A stretch of 13,877 nt of DNA. Origin: Acidobacteriota bacterium (GTDB lineage: Bacteria; Acidobacteriota; Thermoanaerobaculia; Multivoradales; JAHZIX01). How positions within the stretch are numbered: the first letter of the stretch is position 1; every line of letters starts with the position of its first letter. This document shows positions 7,878 to 13,877 of this stretch, piece after piece. The notes under the pieces were generated by a model. The model did not search any database and had not been told where the DNA came from. It saw only the letters and a list, made by a program, of their open reading frames with translations. Both the position numbers and the translations under genes were made by a program. The stretch spans positions 1 through 13,877 of the forward strand of contig JAGQSE010000369.1 in NCBI GenBank assembly GCA_020439725.1, in the 5' to 3' direction.

Positions 7878-9007
7878 TGGCCGATCCCTCGGCTCGCCCT
7901 CTCCGCGTCGCGCTCATCGGCAGCCGCGGCATCCCGAACCGCTACGGCGGCTACGAGACCTTGATGGAGGAGCTAGCCGGCCGGCTGGTCGAGCAGGGCT
8001 TCCGGCCGACGGTCTACTGCCGCTCCCACGCCACCCCCAGAGGCCTCCGCGACTACCGCGGCGCCGAGCTGGTGGTCCTGCCGACCCTGCGCACCAAATA
8101 CCTCGATACGCCCGTCCACACTCTTTTGTCGTGCCTGCATGCGATCTTCCGCCGCTACGACGCGGCGCTGGTGGTCAATTCGGCCAACGCGATCTTCGTC
8201 CCGCTGCTCACCTGGACGGGGACTCCGGTGGCCCTCCATGTCGACGGCATCGAGAAACGGCGCGCCAAGTGGGGCTGGCCCGGACGCCTGGTCTACGCCC
8301 TGTCCGAGCGGCTGGCGACGGTGCTGCCCACCGAGCTGATCACCGACGCCGAGGTCATCCGCCGGCACTATGAGGAGCGCTACGGCGCTTCCTCGACGGT
8401 GATCACCTACGGCGTCGACCCCCGGCCGCCGGCCAAGCTCGAGGTCCTCGACCGGCTCGGTCTCGAGAGCCGACGCTTCTTCCTCTACGTCAGCCGCTTC
8501 GAGCCCGAGAACAACCCGCACCGCGTCGCCGAGGCCTATCGCAGCGTCGGAGGTGAGCTGCCGCTGGTGATGGTCGGCGGCGCGCCCTACGCCCATCGCT
8601 TCATCGAGAGCTTTACCGAGGCCGCCGACCCACGCATCCTGTTCCCGGGTCCGATCTATGGCGAGGGCTATCGCGAGCTCCTGACCCACGCCCGCGCCTA
8701 CGTCCACGCCACCGAGGTCGGCGGCACTCACCCGGCACTGGTCGAAGCGATGGGCTATGGCTGCTGTCCGGTGGTCAATGACACCCCCGAGAACCGCGAG
8801 GTGGCCGGCCCCGAGGCGTTCTACTTCCGGGCCGCGGAGCCCCGGACCCTCGCAGAGCACCTCGAGCGCCTGGTCCAGGCCCCGGAAGAAGCCACCGCCC
8901 GCGGTGCCGCTGCTGCGAAACGCGCCCAGGAGTTGTATTCTTGGCGCGGCGTCTGTGATCAGTACGCAGCGCTGTTCCGGCACATGGCCAAGCCCCCCCG
9001 CAAATGA
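7877..9007 (+). CDS. DUF1972 / GT4 glycosyltransferase
   Basis: 376-aa GT-B fold glycosyltransferase, cytoplasmic, probably adding a sugar (often rhamnose in this group) to the lipid-linked oligosaccharide. The N-terminus carries the DUF1972 signature VALIGSRGIPNRYGGYETLMEEL (residues 11-33). The acceptor domain continues to about residue 180. The C-terminal nucleotide-sugar domain has FFLYVSRFEPENNPHRVAEA, LVMVGGAPY and the donor-site segment EVGGTHPALVEAMGYG with E290, the conserved acid of GT4 enzymes. It ends at a polar, basic tail. ATG 7877 overlaps the preceding TGA by one base (TGATG); GGGGAA lies about 8 nt upstream. It is the last gene of the tightly coupled run; a 137-bp non-coding gap follows. 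Family assignment is strong, substrate unknown. Confidence 0.92.
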   Translation: MADPSARPLRVALIGSRGIPNRYGGYETLMEELAGRLVEQGFRPTVYCRSHATPRGLRDYRGAELVVLPTLRTKYLDTPVHTLLSCLHAIFRRYDAALVVNSANAIFVPLLTWTGTPVALHVDGIEKRRAKWGWPGRLVYALSERLATVLPTELITDAEVIRRHYEERYGASSTVITYGVDPRPPAKLEVLDRLGLESRRFFLYVSRFEPENNPHRVAEAYRSVGGELPLVMVGGAPYAHRFIESFTEAADPRILFPGPIYGEGYRELLTHARAYVHATEVGGTHPALVEAMGYGCCPVVNDTPENREVAGPEAFYFRAAEPRTLAEHLERLVQAPEEATARGAAAAKRAQELYSWRGVCDQYAALFRHMAKPPRK

Positions 9008-9033
9008 CGCCCGAGGCTCGTTTCGGCATCGGG

Positions 9034-9064
9034 TTGGACACGGGGGCGGGCCCATGCGTAGAAT
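9034..9064 (+). promoter_or_regulatory. Candidate sigma-70-like promoter for the sugar-phosphate transferase gene
   Basis: TTGGAC (9034-9039) and TAGAAT (9059-9064) resemble -35 and -10 boxes. The 19-nt spacer is longer than ideal. They lie in the only sizeable gap of the glycan region, about 80 bp before the start codon at 9145, in a locally AT-richer patch. Confidence 0.4.
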
Positions 9065-9109
9065 ATGGCAATGAACCATAAGTCTCGCTGAACGAAAGCC
9101 GGTATCCGC

Positions 9110-9126
9110 GGCAGGAGAATCCTGCC
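9110..9126 (+). promoter_or_regulatory. Leader hairpin upstream of the sugar-phosphate transferase
   Basis: GGCAGGA-GAA-TCCTGCC is a perfect 7-bp stem with a 3-nt loop, ending 18 nt before ATG 9145 and 3 nt before the probable ribosome-binding GAGG (9130-9133). No T-run follows, so it is unlikely to be an intrinsic terminator. It could be a protein- or RNA-binding leader element, an mRNA stabiliser, or chance. Confidence 0.4.
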
Positions 9127-9144
9127 CACGAGGTCGAAACCCAG

Positions 9145-10602
9145 ATGCTCAAGGAACGCGCTCGCCTGATCGCGCTATCGATTTTCTCCCTCGACCTGTT
9201 CCTGGTCATCGTCGCCTTCTTCCTCTCCTACTGGCTGCGCAGCACCATCCTGCCGGGCCTCGCCCCGTCGGTCTTCGCCAACCAGCTCTATCCCCTCGCC
9301 GACTACTTGCCTTTCTTGCCCTTGGCGCTCCTGATCTGGGGCGCGTTGCTGCTTTCCTCGGGCCGCTACCGCTCCCACCGCACCGTGCCGATCCTCGACG
9401 AGGCCTGGGCGATCATCCGGGTGTGCGTCTGGGGACTGGTGATCTTCACCCTGGTGCTGTACGCCTCGCGGGTCGACGAGCTGCTCCTCGGCCAGGACGA
9501 GATCAGCCGCGCCTGGGTCAGCCTCTTCGCCGTGGTCGCCTGCCTGCTGCTCCTGTCCGAGAAGCTCTTCCTCCGCGTCACCTCGCGCTATGTCCGCACC
9601 AAGGGCTTCAACTATCGGACGGTGGCCATCGTCGGCACCAACCAGACCGCCGTCGACATCGCCGAGTCCATCGACTCGCACCGCTACTGGGGGTATCGCA
9701 TCCTCGGGTTCATCACCCAGGGAGGGGAGGTCTCGCCCAGACTGCCGCGCGGCTACCCGGTGCTCGGCGACGTCTCCGACATCTGCGCCATCGTCGATTC
9801 GAAGCCCGTCGACGATGTCGTCTTCGCGGTCCATCGCCGCGATCTCGACCGCATGGAAGACACCTATCTGCGGCTCGAGGAGCGCGGCATCCAGGTCCGT
9901 TTCGCGCTCAACTTCTTCCCCCACACCCGCGCCAAGGTACAGCTGGAAGAGCTCGACGGGCTGCCGCTCCTGACCTTCTCGACGGCCCCCACCAACCACC
10001 TGCAGCTGGCCGCCAAGCGCGCCGTCGACATCGCCGCCTCGGCGCTGCTGCTCGCCCTCGGCCTACCGGTGGTGCTGGCCATCGCGCTGGCGATCCGCGT
10101 CACCTCGGGCGGGCAGGTGCTCTTCCGCCAGACCCGCTGCGGGCTCAACGGCCGCATGTTCACGCTCTACAAGTTCCGCACCATGGTCGAGGACGCCGAG
10201 GCACGACGCAAGGAGCTGCTCCACCTGAACCGGCATGACGGCCCGGTGTTCAAGGTGCCCGAGGACCCGCGGATCACCGGCCCGGTGGGGCGTTTCCTGC
10301 GCAAGTTCAGTCTCGACGAGCTGCCGCAGCTGTGGAACGTGCTGCGCGGCGACATGAGCCTGGTGGGGCCGCGGCCTCCGATCCCCGAAGAGGTCGCCCA
10401 GTACAAGCCCTGGCAGCGCCGCCGCCTGTCGATGAAGCCGGGCCTGACCTGCTTGTGGCAGATCAGCGGGCGCAACGAGATCGACTTCAACCGCTGGATC
10501 GAGCTCGACCTCGAGTACATCGACAGCTGGACGCCGCTGCTCGACTTCAAGATCCTGTTCAAGACCATCCCGGTCGTCTTGAGCGGCCGCGGCGCCTCGT
10601 GA
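9145..10602 (+). CDS. Undecaprenyl-phosphate sugar phosphotransferase (WbaP/WcaJ-type)
   Basis: Polyprenyl-phosphate hexose-1-phosphate transferase that starts glycan assembly by moving a sugar phosphate from a nucleotide sugar to undecaprenyl phosphate at the inner membrane. It is 485 aa, the full length of this family. Residues 5-145 hold four hydrophobic helices (SIFSLDLFLVIVAFFLSYWL and three more). Residues about 165-275 are the Rossmann-like CoA-binding_3 domain (TVAIVGTNQTAVDIAESID). The C-terminal catalytic Bac_transf domain starts at KRAVDIAASALLLAL, a membrane re-entrant helix. It carries KFRTM (K343), the catalytic DE pair (D391-E392) in LDELPQLWNV, LVGPRPP (R410) and PGLTCLWQISGR. 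ATG 9145 has GAGG 11 nt upstream. The stop overlaps the GTG of the downstream lipoprotein (GTGA). Whether it prefers Glc-1-P, Gal-1-P or another sugar cannot be read here. Confidence 0.95.
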   Translation: MLKERARLIALSIFSLDLFLVIVAFFLSYWLRSTILPGLAPSVFANQLYPLADYLPFLPLALLIWGALLLSSGRYRSHRTVPILDEAWAIIRVCVWGLVIFTLVLYASRVDELLLGQDEISRAWVSLFAVVACLLLLSEKLFLRVTSRYVRTKGFNYRTVAIVGTNQTAVDIAESIDSHRYWGYRILGFITQGGEVSPRLPRGYPVLGDVSDICAIVDSKPVDDVVFAVHRRDLDRMEDTYLRLEERGIQVRFALNFFPHTRAKVQLEELDGLPLLTFSTAPTNHLQLAAKRAVDIAASALLLALGLPVVLAIALAIRVTSGGQVLFRQTRCGLNGRMFTLYKFRTMVEDAEARRKELLHLNRHDGPVFKVPEDPRITGPVGRFLRKFSLDELPQLWNVLRGDMSLVGPRPPIPEEVAQYKPWQRRRLSMKPGLTCLWQISGRNEIDFNRWIELDLEYIDSWTPLLDFKILFKTIPVVLSGRGAS

Positions 10603-12452
10603 CCCGGCGCCAACGCCGGTTGCTGCCCCTCGCCCTCATCGCCTTCACCGCATGTGCCGGCGAGCCCGAGCGGCGGGTGCGCTTCGACGATTTCGTCGCT
10701 CATCCGGAGCGCGCCGAGGCCAGCGCCGGCGTTGCGGCGCCGGCGACGATCTACTGTGGCGACGAGACCCACTACGCCTACACCCTGGAAGACGGTGCGA
10801 GCCTCGACGTTCCCCTCGAGCTCGGCCGCGATGGCCGGTTGGTGCTTTCGGGCTGCCTGTCGCACCCATCCCAGACCGACGACATCGAGACCGGCGTGTG
10901 GCGCATCTCTGCCCCCGTGACCGGAGACGGCGCCGGCCCGGCGCGGGTGAGCTGGAGGCTTCGCCACGACGGTGCCCCGGGGGCGGAGATCGACGGCGGG
11001 CTCGACGCAGCCGCCGACGCCTCGTGGTGGCGTCGCGAGATCGACCTGGCCGCCTGGCCCGACGAGGCGGCCGCCTTCCACCTCGAGGTCGAGCTGCCCC
11101 CCGGGCGGCGGCTCTACCTAAAGGACCTCTACCTCGAACACCAGGTGGTCGACCCACCGAGAACCGTCGGCGAAGAACGGCGCGAGGAGGACCCGCCGCA
11201 GATCTTGCTGATCTCCATCGACACGCTGCGCGCGGACTCGATCGGTGCCCTGGGCGGAGCCTGGGCGACGCCGCAGCTCGACCGGCTGGTCCGCGACGGC
11301 GAGGTGTGGAGCCCCCACTACGCGGCGGCGAGCTGGACCAAGCCGTCCCACGCCTCGATGCTCACCGGCTACCCGCCGCAGATCTACGGCGGCGAGGACG
11401 GCCCCGTCGACCCGGCCGTCACCACTCTCGCCGAGCGCCTCCACGCCGCCGGCTTCAAGACCCGCGGGCTGGTCCACGACTGCGTCTGGCTCAACCCGAA
11501 GTTCGGCTTCGGCCGTGGTTTCGACGAGTACGACTCGACGCTCTGGCAGCTCGACAAGTCGGTGCGCGAGGCCGTCGACTGGATCGCCGACCACCGAGGC
11601 GAGCGGTTCTTCTTCTTCTTCCACGCCTTCGAGCCCCACTCGGACTTCCACCGACTGCCTTACGAGGCACCGGGCGTGAGCCGCGAGACGGTGGCTGACG
11701 AGTTCGGCACCGTCGACTACGGCTGCACCCGGAGCCGCTGCGCCTCGGCGCGATTGACACGTATCAAGCAGGGAAAGATGCGCACGCTGCCACGGGACCC
11801 CGAGATCCTGCGCTGGCTCTACGGCAAGGGGGTCGAGGACGTCGATGGCCAGTTGGGCTTGCTGTTCGAGCACCTGCGCCGGCTCGGGCTGTACGACCGC
11901 ATGCTGATCGTCTTCACCGCCGACCATGGCGAGTCGCTCCTCGAACACGGCGCCCTCCTCCACGGCAACTGGAGCGAAGAGGTGCTGCGCGTCCCGCTGA
12001 TCGTCAAGTGGCCCGGCGGCACCCACGCCGGCGACCACCGACGACAGCTGTCGAGCTCCCTCGACCTCGTACCGACGATCCTCGAAAGCCAGGGACTGCC
12101 CCACGACGACCTGATCGGCAGCCCCCTTCACCAGCGACGAGCCGATGCGCCGGTGTTCTCCGGTTCCGTGTGGACGATGGTCCGTAGGGGCGATCTCAAA
12201 GCCATCTACGACCCGCGGTCCGACGTTTGGGAGCTCTTCGACCTGGCCACCGATCCCGGCCAAGAGCACGACGTGGCGGCGGAGCGAAAGGGCGACCTCC
12301 GTCAGATGGCAGGTCTCCTCCACCGCTTCCGCCTGGACTTTCGACAGCGCCTGGCCGCCGCCCACAAGAACTCCCGGACCAGCGAGTCCGGTGGTCTGAC
12401 GCCCGAGGACCGCGAGCGTCTCCGCTCTCTGGGTTACCTCGGCGGGACGTGA
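10599..12452 (+). CDS. Sulfatase-like/phosphotransferase-like lipoprotein with Thr nucleophile site
   Basis: 617-aa member of the sulfatase (alkaline-phosphatase superfamily) fold. The N-terminus MTRRQRR, then a hydrophobic stretch ending FTAC (C19), looks like a lipoprotein signal, so it should be anchored outside the cytoplasm. Residues about 25-185 form a beta-rich accessory domain with C53 and C86. The catalytic domain begins LLISIDTLRADSIGALG (D208, metal ligand) and continues SWTKPSHASMLTG, FHAFEPHSDF, FTADHGES (D442, H443) and HGNWSEE then RVPLIVKWPG. The nucleophile position is T247, not the Cys or Ser needed for formylglycine in CXPXR sulfatases. Thr is the nucleophile in LtaS and EptA phospho-transferases, so a phosphotransferase or phosphodiesterase is at least as likely as a sulfatase. 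An unusual C376-X4-C381 pair lies in an insert. It ends GLTPEDRERLRSLGYLGGT. It overlaps the sugar-phosphate transferase by 4 bp, suggesting a role in modifying the glycan. Confidence 0.85.
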   Translation: MTRRQRRLLPLALIAFTACAGEPERRVRFDDFVAHPERAEASAGVAAPATIYCGDETHYAYTLEDGASLDVPLELGRDGRLVLSGCLSHPSQTDDIETGVWRISAPVTGDGAGPARVSWRLRHDGAPGAEIDGGLDAAADASWWRREIDLAAWPDEAAAFHLEVELPPGRRLYLKDLYLEHQVVDPPRTVGEERREEDPPQILLISIDTLRADSIGALGGAWATPQLDRLVRDGEVWSPHYAAASWTKPSHASMLTGYPPQIYGGEDGPVDPAVTTLAERLHAAGFKTRGLVHDCVWLNPKFGFGRGFDEYDSTLWQLDKSVREAVDWIADHRGERFFFFFHAFEPHSDFHRLPYEAPGVSRETVADEFGTVDYGCTRSRCASARLTRIKQGKMRTLPRDPEILRWLYGKGVEDVDGQLGLLFEHLRRLGLYDRMLIVFTADHGESLLEHGALLHGNWSEEVLRVPLIVKWPGGTHAGDHRRQLSSSLDLVPTILESQGLPHDDLIGSPLHQRRADAPVFSGSVWTMVRRGDLKAIYDPRSDVWELFDLATDPGQEHDVAAERKGDLRQMAGLLHRFRLDFRQRLAAAHKNSRTSESGGLTPEDRERLRSLGYLGGT

Positions 12453-12466
12453 GAGGGACGCCCGCC
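12441..12466 (+). terminator. Stem-loop at the end of the lipoprotein gene (possible terminator)
   Basis: GGCGGG-A-CGT pairs with ACG-CCCGCC around a 7-nt loop: nine GC-rich base pairs with one bulged A, overlapping the stop codon at 12450-12452. The nearest T-run (six T, 12489-12494) is 22 nt away, so this is not a classical intrinsic terminator. It may end or protect the glycan transcript before the next promoter. Confidence 0.4.
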
Positions 12467-12483
12467 CGCCCGACCTCCGCGGC

Positions 12484-12512
12484 TTGACTTTTTTCGCCAG
12501 ACAAGAAACAAT
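12484..12512 (+). promoter_or_regulatory. Candidate promoter of the ArsR–methyltransferase gene
   Basis: TTGACT (12484-12489) matches the -35 consensus in five of six bases. A 17-nt spacer leads to AACAAT (12507-12512), a four-of-six -10. The predicted transcription start would be about 12519-12521, right at the ATG, implying a leaderless mRNA. That fits the absence of a Shine-Dalgarno. The patch is clearly AT-richer than its surroundings. Confidence 0.5.
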
Positions 12513-12534
12513 CAATCCGGATGGACGGATTGAT
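12511..12534 (+). promoter_or_regulatory. Inverted repeat over the ArsR–methyltransferase start codon (putative operator)
   Basis: ATCAATCC (12511-12518) and its exact complement GGATTGAT (12527-12534) flank an 8-nt spacer that contains the ATG. Centred on the predicted transcription start and touching the -10 box, it is well placed to be bound by the dimeric ArsR-type product, giving autorepression. Confidence 0.5.
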
Positions 12535-13501
12535 CACTCCCGCCGCGACGCCCGCGAAACCCCTGGTCTTCGACCGTATGTCGGTCCTGGCGGACCCGAT
12601 CCGCTGCCGTCTTCTGCTCGCGCTCGAGAGCCACGAGCTCGCGGTGTCCGAGCTTTGCTCGGTGCTCCAGCTACCGCAATCCACCGTCAGCCGCCACCTC
12701 AAGGTTCTCGGGGACGGCGGCTGGGTGAGCGCCTATCGCGACGGCACCAGCCGGCGCTACGCCGCGCACCGCGGCGCCTGGGAGGATGACGCCCGGCGGC
12801 TGTGGTCCTTGGTCCGCGAGCAGGTGGCGCCGGCCCCGGCGGCGGCCGAGGATCAGCGCCGCCTCGAGCGCGTGCTCGCCGAACGTCGCACCAAGTCCCA
12901 GGAGTTCTTCTCCTCAGCCGCCGGCCAGTGGGCGCAGATGCGCCTCGAGCTCTTCGGTCGTCGCTTCGACCTCCACGCGCTCCTCGCCCTGCTCGATCCG
13001 AGCTGGACCGTCGGCGATCTCGGCTGCGGTACCGGTCAGCTGGCGGAGGCCCTCGCCCCCTTCGTCCGCCAGCTGATCGCCGTCGACGACTCCGACGCCA
13101 TGCTCGACGCCGCCGCCCGCCGGCTGGCCCCCCTCGCCAACGTCGAGCTGCGCCGCGGCAGCATCGAGGCGCTGCCCATCGACGACGAGAGCCTCGACGT
13201 CGCGCTCCTGGTGCTGGTCCTCCACCACCTGCCCGAGCCCGGCCGCTGTCTGGAAGCGGCCGCGCGGACTCTCAAGCCCGGCGGCCGCCTGCTGGTGGTC
13301 GACATGTTGCCCCACGACCACGAGGAGTACCGGCAGCAGATGGGTCACGTCTGGCTGGGTTTCGGCGAGGCGCAGCTCGCCGCCTGGCTCGAGGCCACCG
13401 GGCTCGAAGGACTTCGCTTTCATCCGCTCCCGGCCGACGCCGACGCGCGTGGTCCGGGCCTCTTCACCGCCGTCGCGCGGCGCTCCGGCGCCGCGACCTG
13501 A
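12521..13501 (+). CDS. ArsR-type HTH regulator fused to SAM-methyltransferase domain (SahR-like)
   Basis: 326-aa transcription factor. Residues about 16-100 are an ArsR winged helix (MSVLADPIRCRLLLALES, then helix-turn-helix ELCSVLQLPQSTVSRHLKVL, then wing DGTSRRYAAH). The ELCVCDL metal site of true ArsR is reduced to ELCSVL, so metal sensing through it is unlikely. Residues about 140-320 are a class I methyltransferase fold: motif I VGDLGCGTGQLAEAL (D166-G172), VDDSDAMLDAA, VALLVLVLHHL, LKPGGRLLVVDMLPHDHEEYR, then GHVWLGFGEAQLAAWLEATGL. This two-domain architecture next to ahcY matches SahR-type regulators, which sense S-adenosylhomocysteine and repress SAM-cycle genes; the MT-like domain probably serves as effector pocket. 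ATG 12521 lacks a Shine-Dalgarno and may be leaderless; ATG 12578 would cut into the HTH domain. ahcY follows after 93 bp on the same strand. Confidence 0.9.
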   Translation: MDGLITPAATPAKPLVFDRMSVLADPIRCRLLLALESHELAVSELCSVLQLPQSTVSRHLKVLGDGGWVSAYRDGTSRRYAAHRGAWEDDARRLWSLVREQVAPAPAAAEDQRRLERVLAERRTKSQEFFSSAAGQWAQMRLELFGRRFDLHALLALLDPSWTVGDLGCGTGQLAEALAPFVRQLIAVDDSDAMLDAAARRLAPLANVELRRGSIEALPIDDESLDVALLVLVLHHLPEPGRCLEAAARTLKPGGRLLVVDMLPHDHEEYRQQMGHVWLGFGEAQLAAWLEATGLEGLRFHPLPADADARGPGLFTAVARRSGAAT

Positions 13502-13582
13502 GCCACTGAACTACCACCCGAAACCCCGTACCGAGATCGAACGATTCACTCCGCGTCTCCGCCCACGGAGCGCTGCACCCGG

Positions 13583-13588
13583 AAGGAG
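13583..13588 (+). promoter_or_regulatory. Ribosome-binding site of ahcY
   Basis: AAGGAG, 6 nt before ATG 13595: a strong site that fixes the ahcY start. Confidence 0.7.
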
Positions 13589-13594
13589 CCCACG

Positions 13595-13877
13595 ATGACC
13601 GTGATCACCGAAACCGCCCCCAACACCGCCGCCGGCGAGGCCCGGCTCCCCTTCAAGGTCGCCGACCTCTCCCTCGCCGAGTTCGGTCGCAAGGAAATCA
13701 CCCTCGCCGAGCACGAGATGCCCGGTCTGATGGCGCTGCGCGCCCAGTACGGCCAGACCAAGCCGTTGGCCGGTGCCAAGGTCATGGGCAGCCTGCACAT
13801 GACCGTCCAGACGGCGGTGCTGATCGAGACCCTGACCGAGCTCGGCGCCGACGTCCGCTGGGTGTCGTGCAACATCT
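13595..13877 (+). CDS. ahcY: S-adenosylhomocysteine hydrolase, N-terminal part (cut by window edge)
   Basis: Cytoplasmic NAD-dependent enzyme splitting S-adenosylhomocysteine into adenosine and homocysteine, which keeps methyltransferases from product inhibition. Only the first 94 codons are present. The recognisable N-terminal substrate-domain segments are FKVADLSLAEFGRKEITLAE, HEMPGLMALR, KPLAGAKVMGSLHMTVQT and LIETLTELGADVRWVSCNI. This region contains the conserved LHMT substrate-binding segment, here with Ser before LHMT where many family members have Cys. There is a short, poorly conserved N-terminal extension of about 18 residues before the core. The strong AAGGAG supports this start. 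It lies 93 bp behind the SahR-like regulator and is the probable regulatory target and co-operonic partner. No separate convincing promoter is visible in that 93-bp gap. Confidence 0.96.
   Translation, partial: MTVITETAPNTAAGEARLPFKVADLSLAEFGRKEITLAEHEMPGLMALRAQYGQTKPLAGAKVMGSLHMTVQTAVLIETLTELGADVRWVSCNI

Noticed and set aside
9054..9091. Tiny open frames (6 and 8 codons) in the leader before the sugar-phosphate transferase
   Set aside because: ATG 9054 and ATG 9065 have no Shine-Dalgarno, the peptides show no attenuator-like codon runs, and such short frames are expected by chance.
11607..11621. Five tandem TTC codons as a possible phase-variable repeat
   Set aside because: The repeat unit is three bases, so copy changes would not shift the frame, and the Phe run fits the hydrophobic strand before the HAFEPH segment of the sulfatase fold.
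12487..12494. T-run as an intrinsic terminator of the lipoprotein gene
   Set aside because: No stem directly precedes it; the strong stem-loop (12441-12466) ends 22 nt earlier, and the T-run lies between the likely -35 and -10 boxes of the next gene.

Overview
The window is a GC-rich (roughly 70%), densely packed bacterial chromosome segment. It shows no mobile elements, CRISPR arrays, tRNAs or rRNAs. The tight same-strand gene packing, the overlapping start/stop codons, the sulfatase-like lipoprotein ending in an 'LRSLGYLG'-type tail, and an ArsR–methyltransferase regulator beside ahcY would suit a high-GC Acidobacteriota- or Myxococcota-like Gram-negative bacterium. That placement is an inference with low confidence.

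Layout: (1) 1-818, minus strand: the 5' part of serS (seryl-tRNA synthetase), running off the left edge. (2) 913-9007, plus strand: a six-gene run for making a cell-surface glycan. It holds a large orphan polytopic membrane protein, a GT39/GT-C type membrane glycosyltransferase, three consecutive GT2 glycosyltransferases and a DUF1972/GT4 glycosyltransferase. Most junctions overlap by 1-4 bp (GTGA, ATGA, GTGA, TGATG), so the run looks like one translationally coupled operon. (3) 9145-12452, plus strand: after a 137-bp gap with a likely promoter and a small perfect hairpin comes a polyprenyl-phosphate sugar-phosphate transferase (the WbaP/WcaJ-type initiating enzyme). It overlaps by 4 bp a lipoprotein of the sulfatase/alkaline-phosphatase superfamily whose nucleophile position is Thr. 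(4) 12521-13877, plus strand: an ArsR-type HTH fused to a SAM-methyltransferase domain (SahR-like), with a perfect 8-bp inverted repeat across its start codon, followed by the start of ahcY (S-adenosylhomocysteine hydrolase), cut by the right edge.

How the parts fit: the sugar-phosphate transferase would load the first sugar on undecaprenyl phosphate at the inner membrane. The GT2 and GT4 enzymes would extend the chain on the cytoplasmic face. The GT-C enzyme, using polyprenyl-linked sugar donors, would act on the periplasmic face. The Thr-nucleophile lipoprotein could add or remove a phospho- or sulfo-substituent outside the cytoplasm. No flippase, polymerase or export gene is recognisable here, unless the orphan membrane protein fills one of those roles. 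The ArsR–methyltransferase/ahcY pair is a separate unit concerned with SAH/SAM homeostasis.
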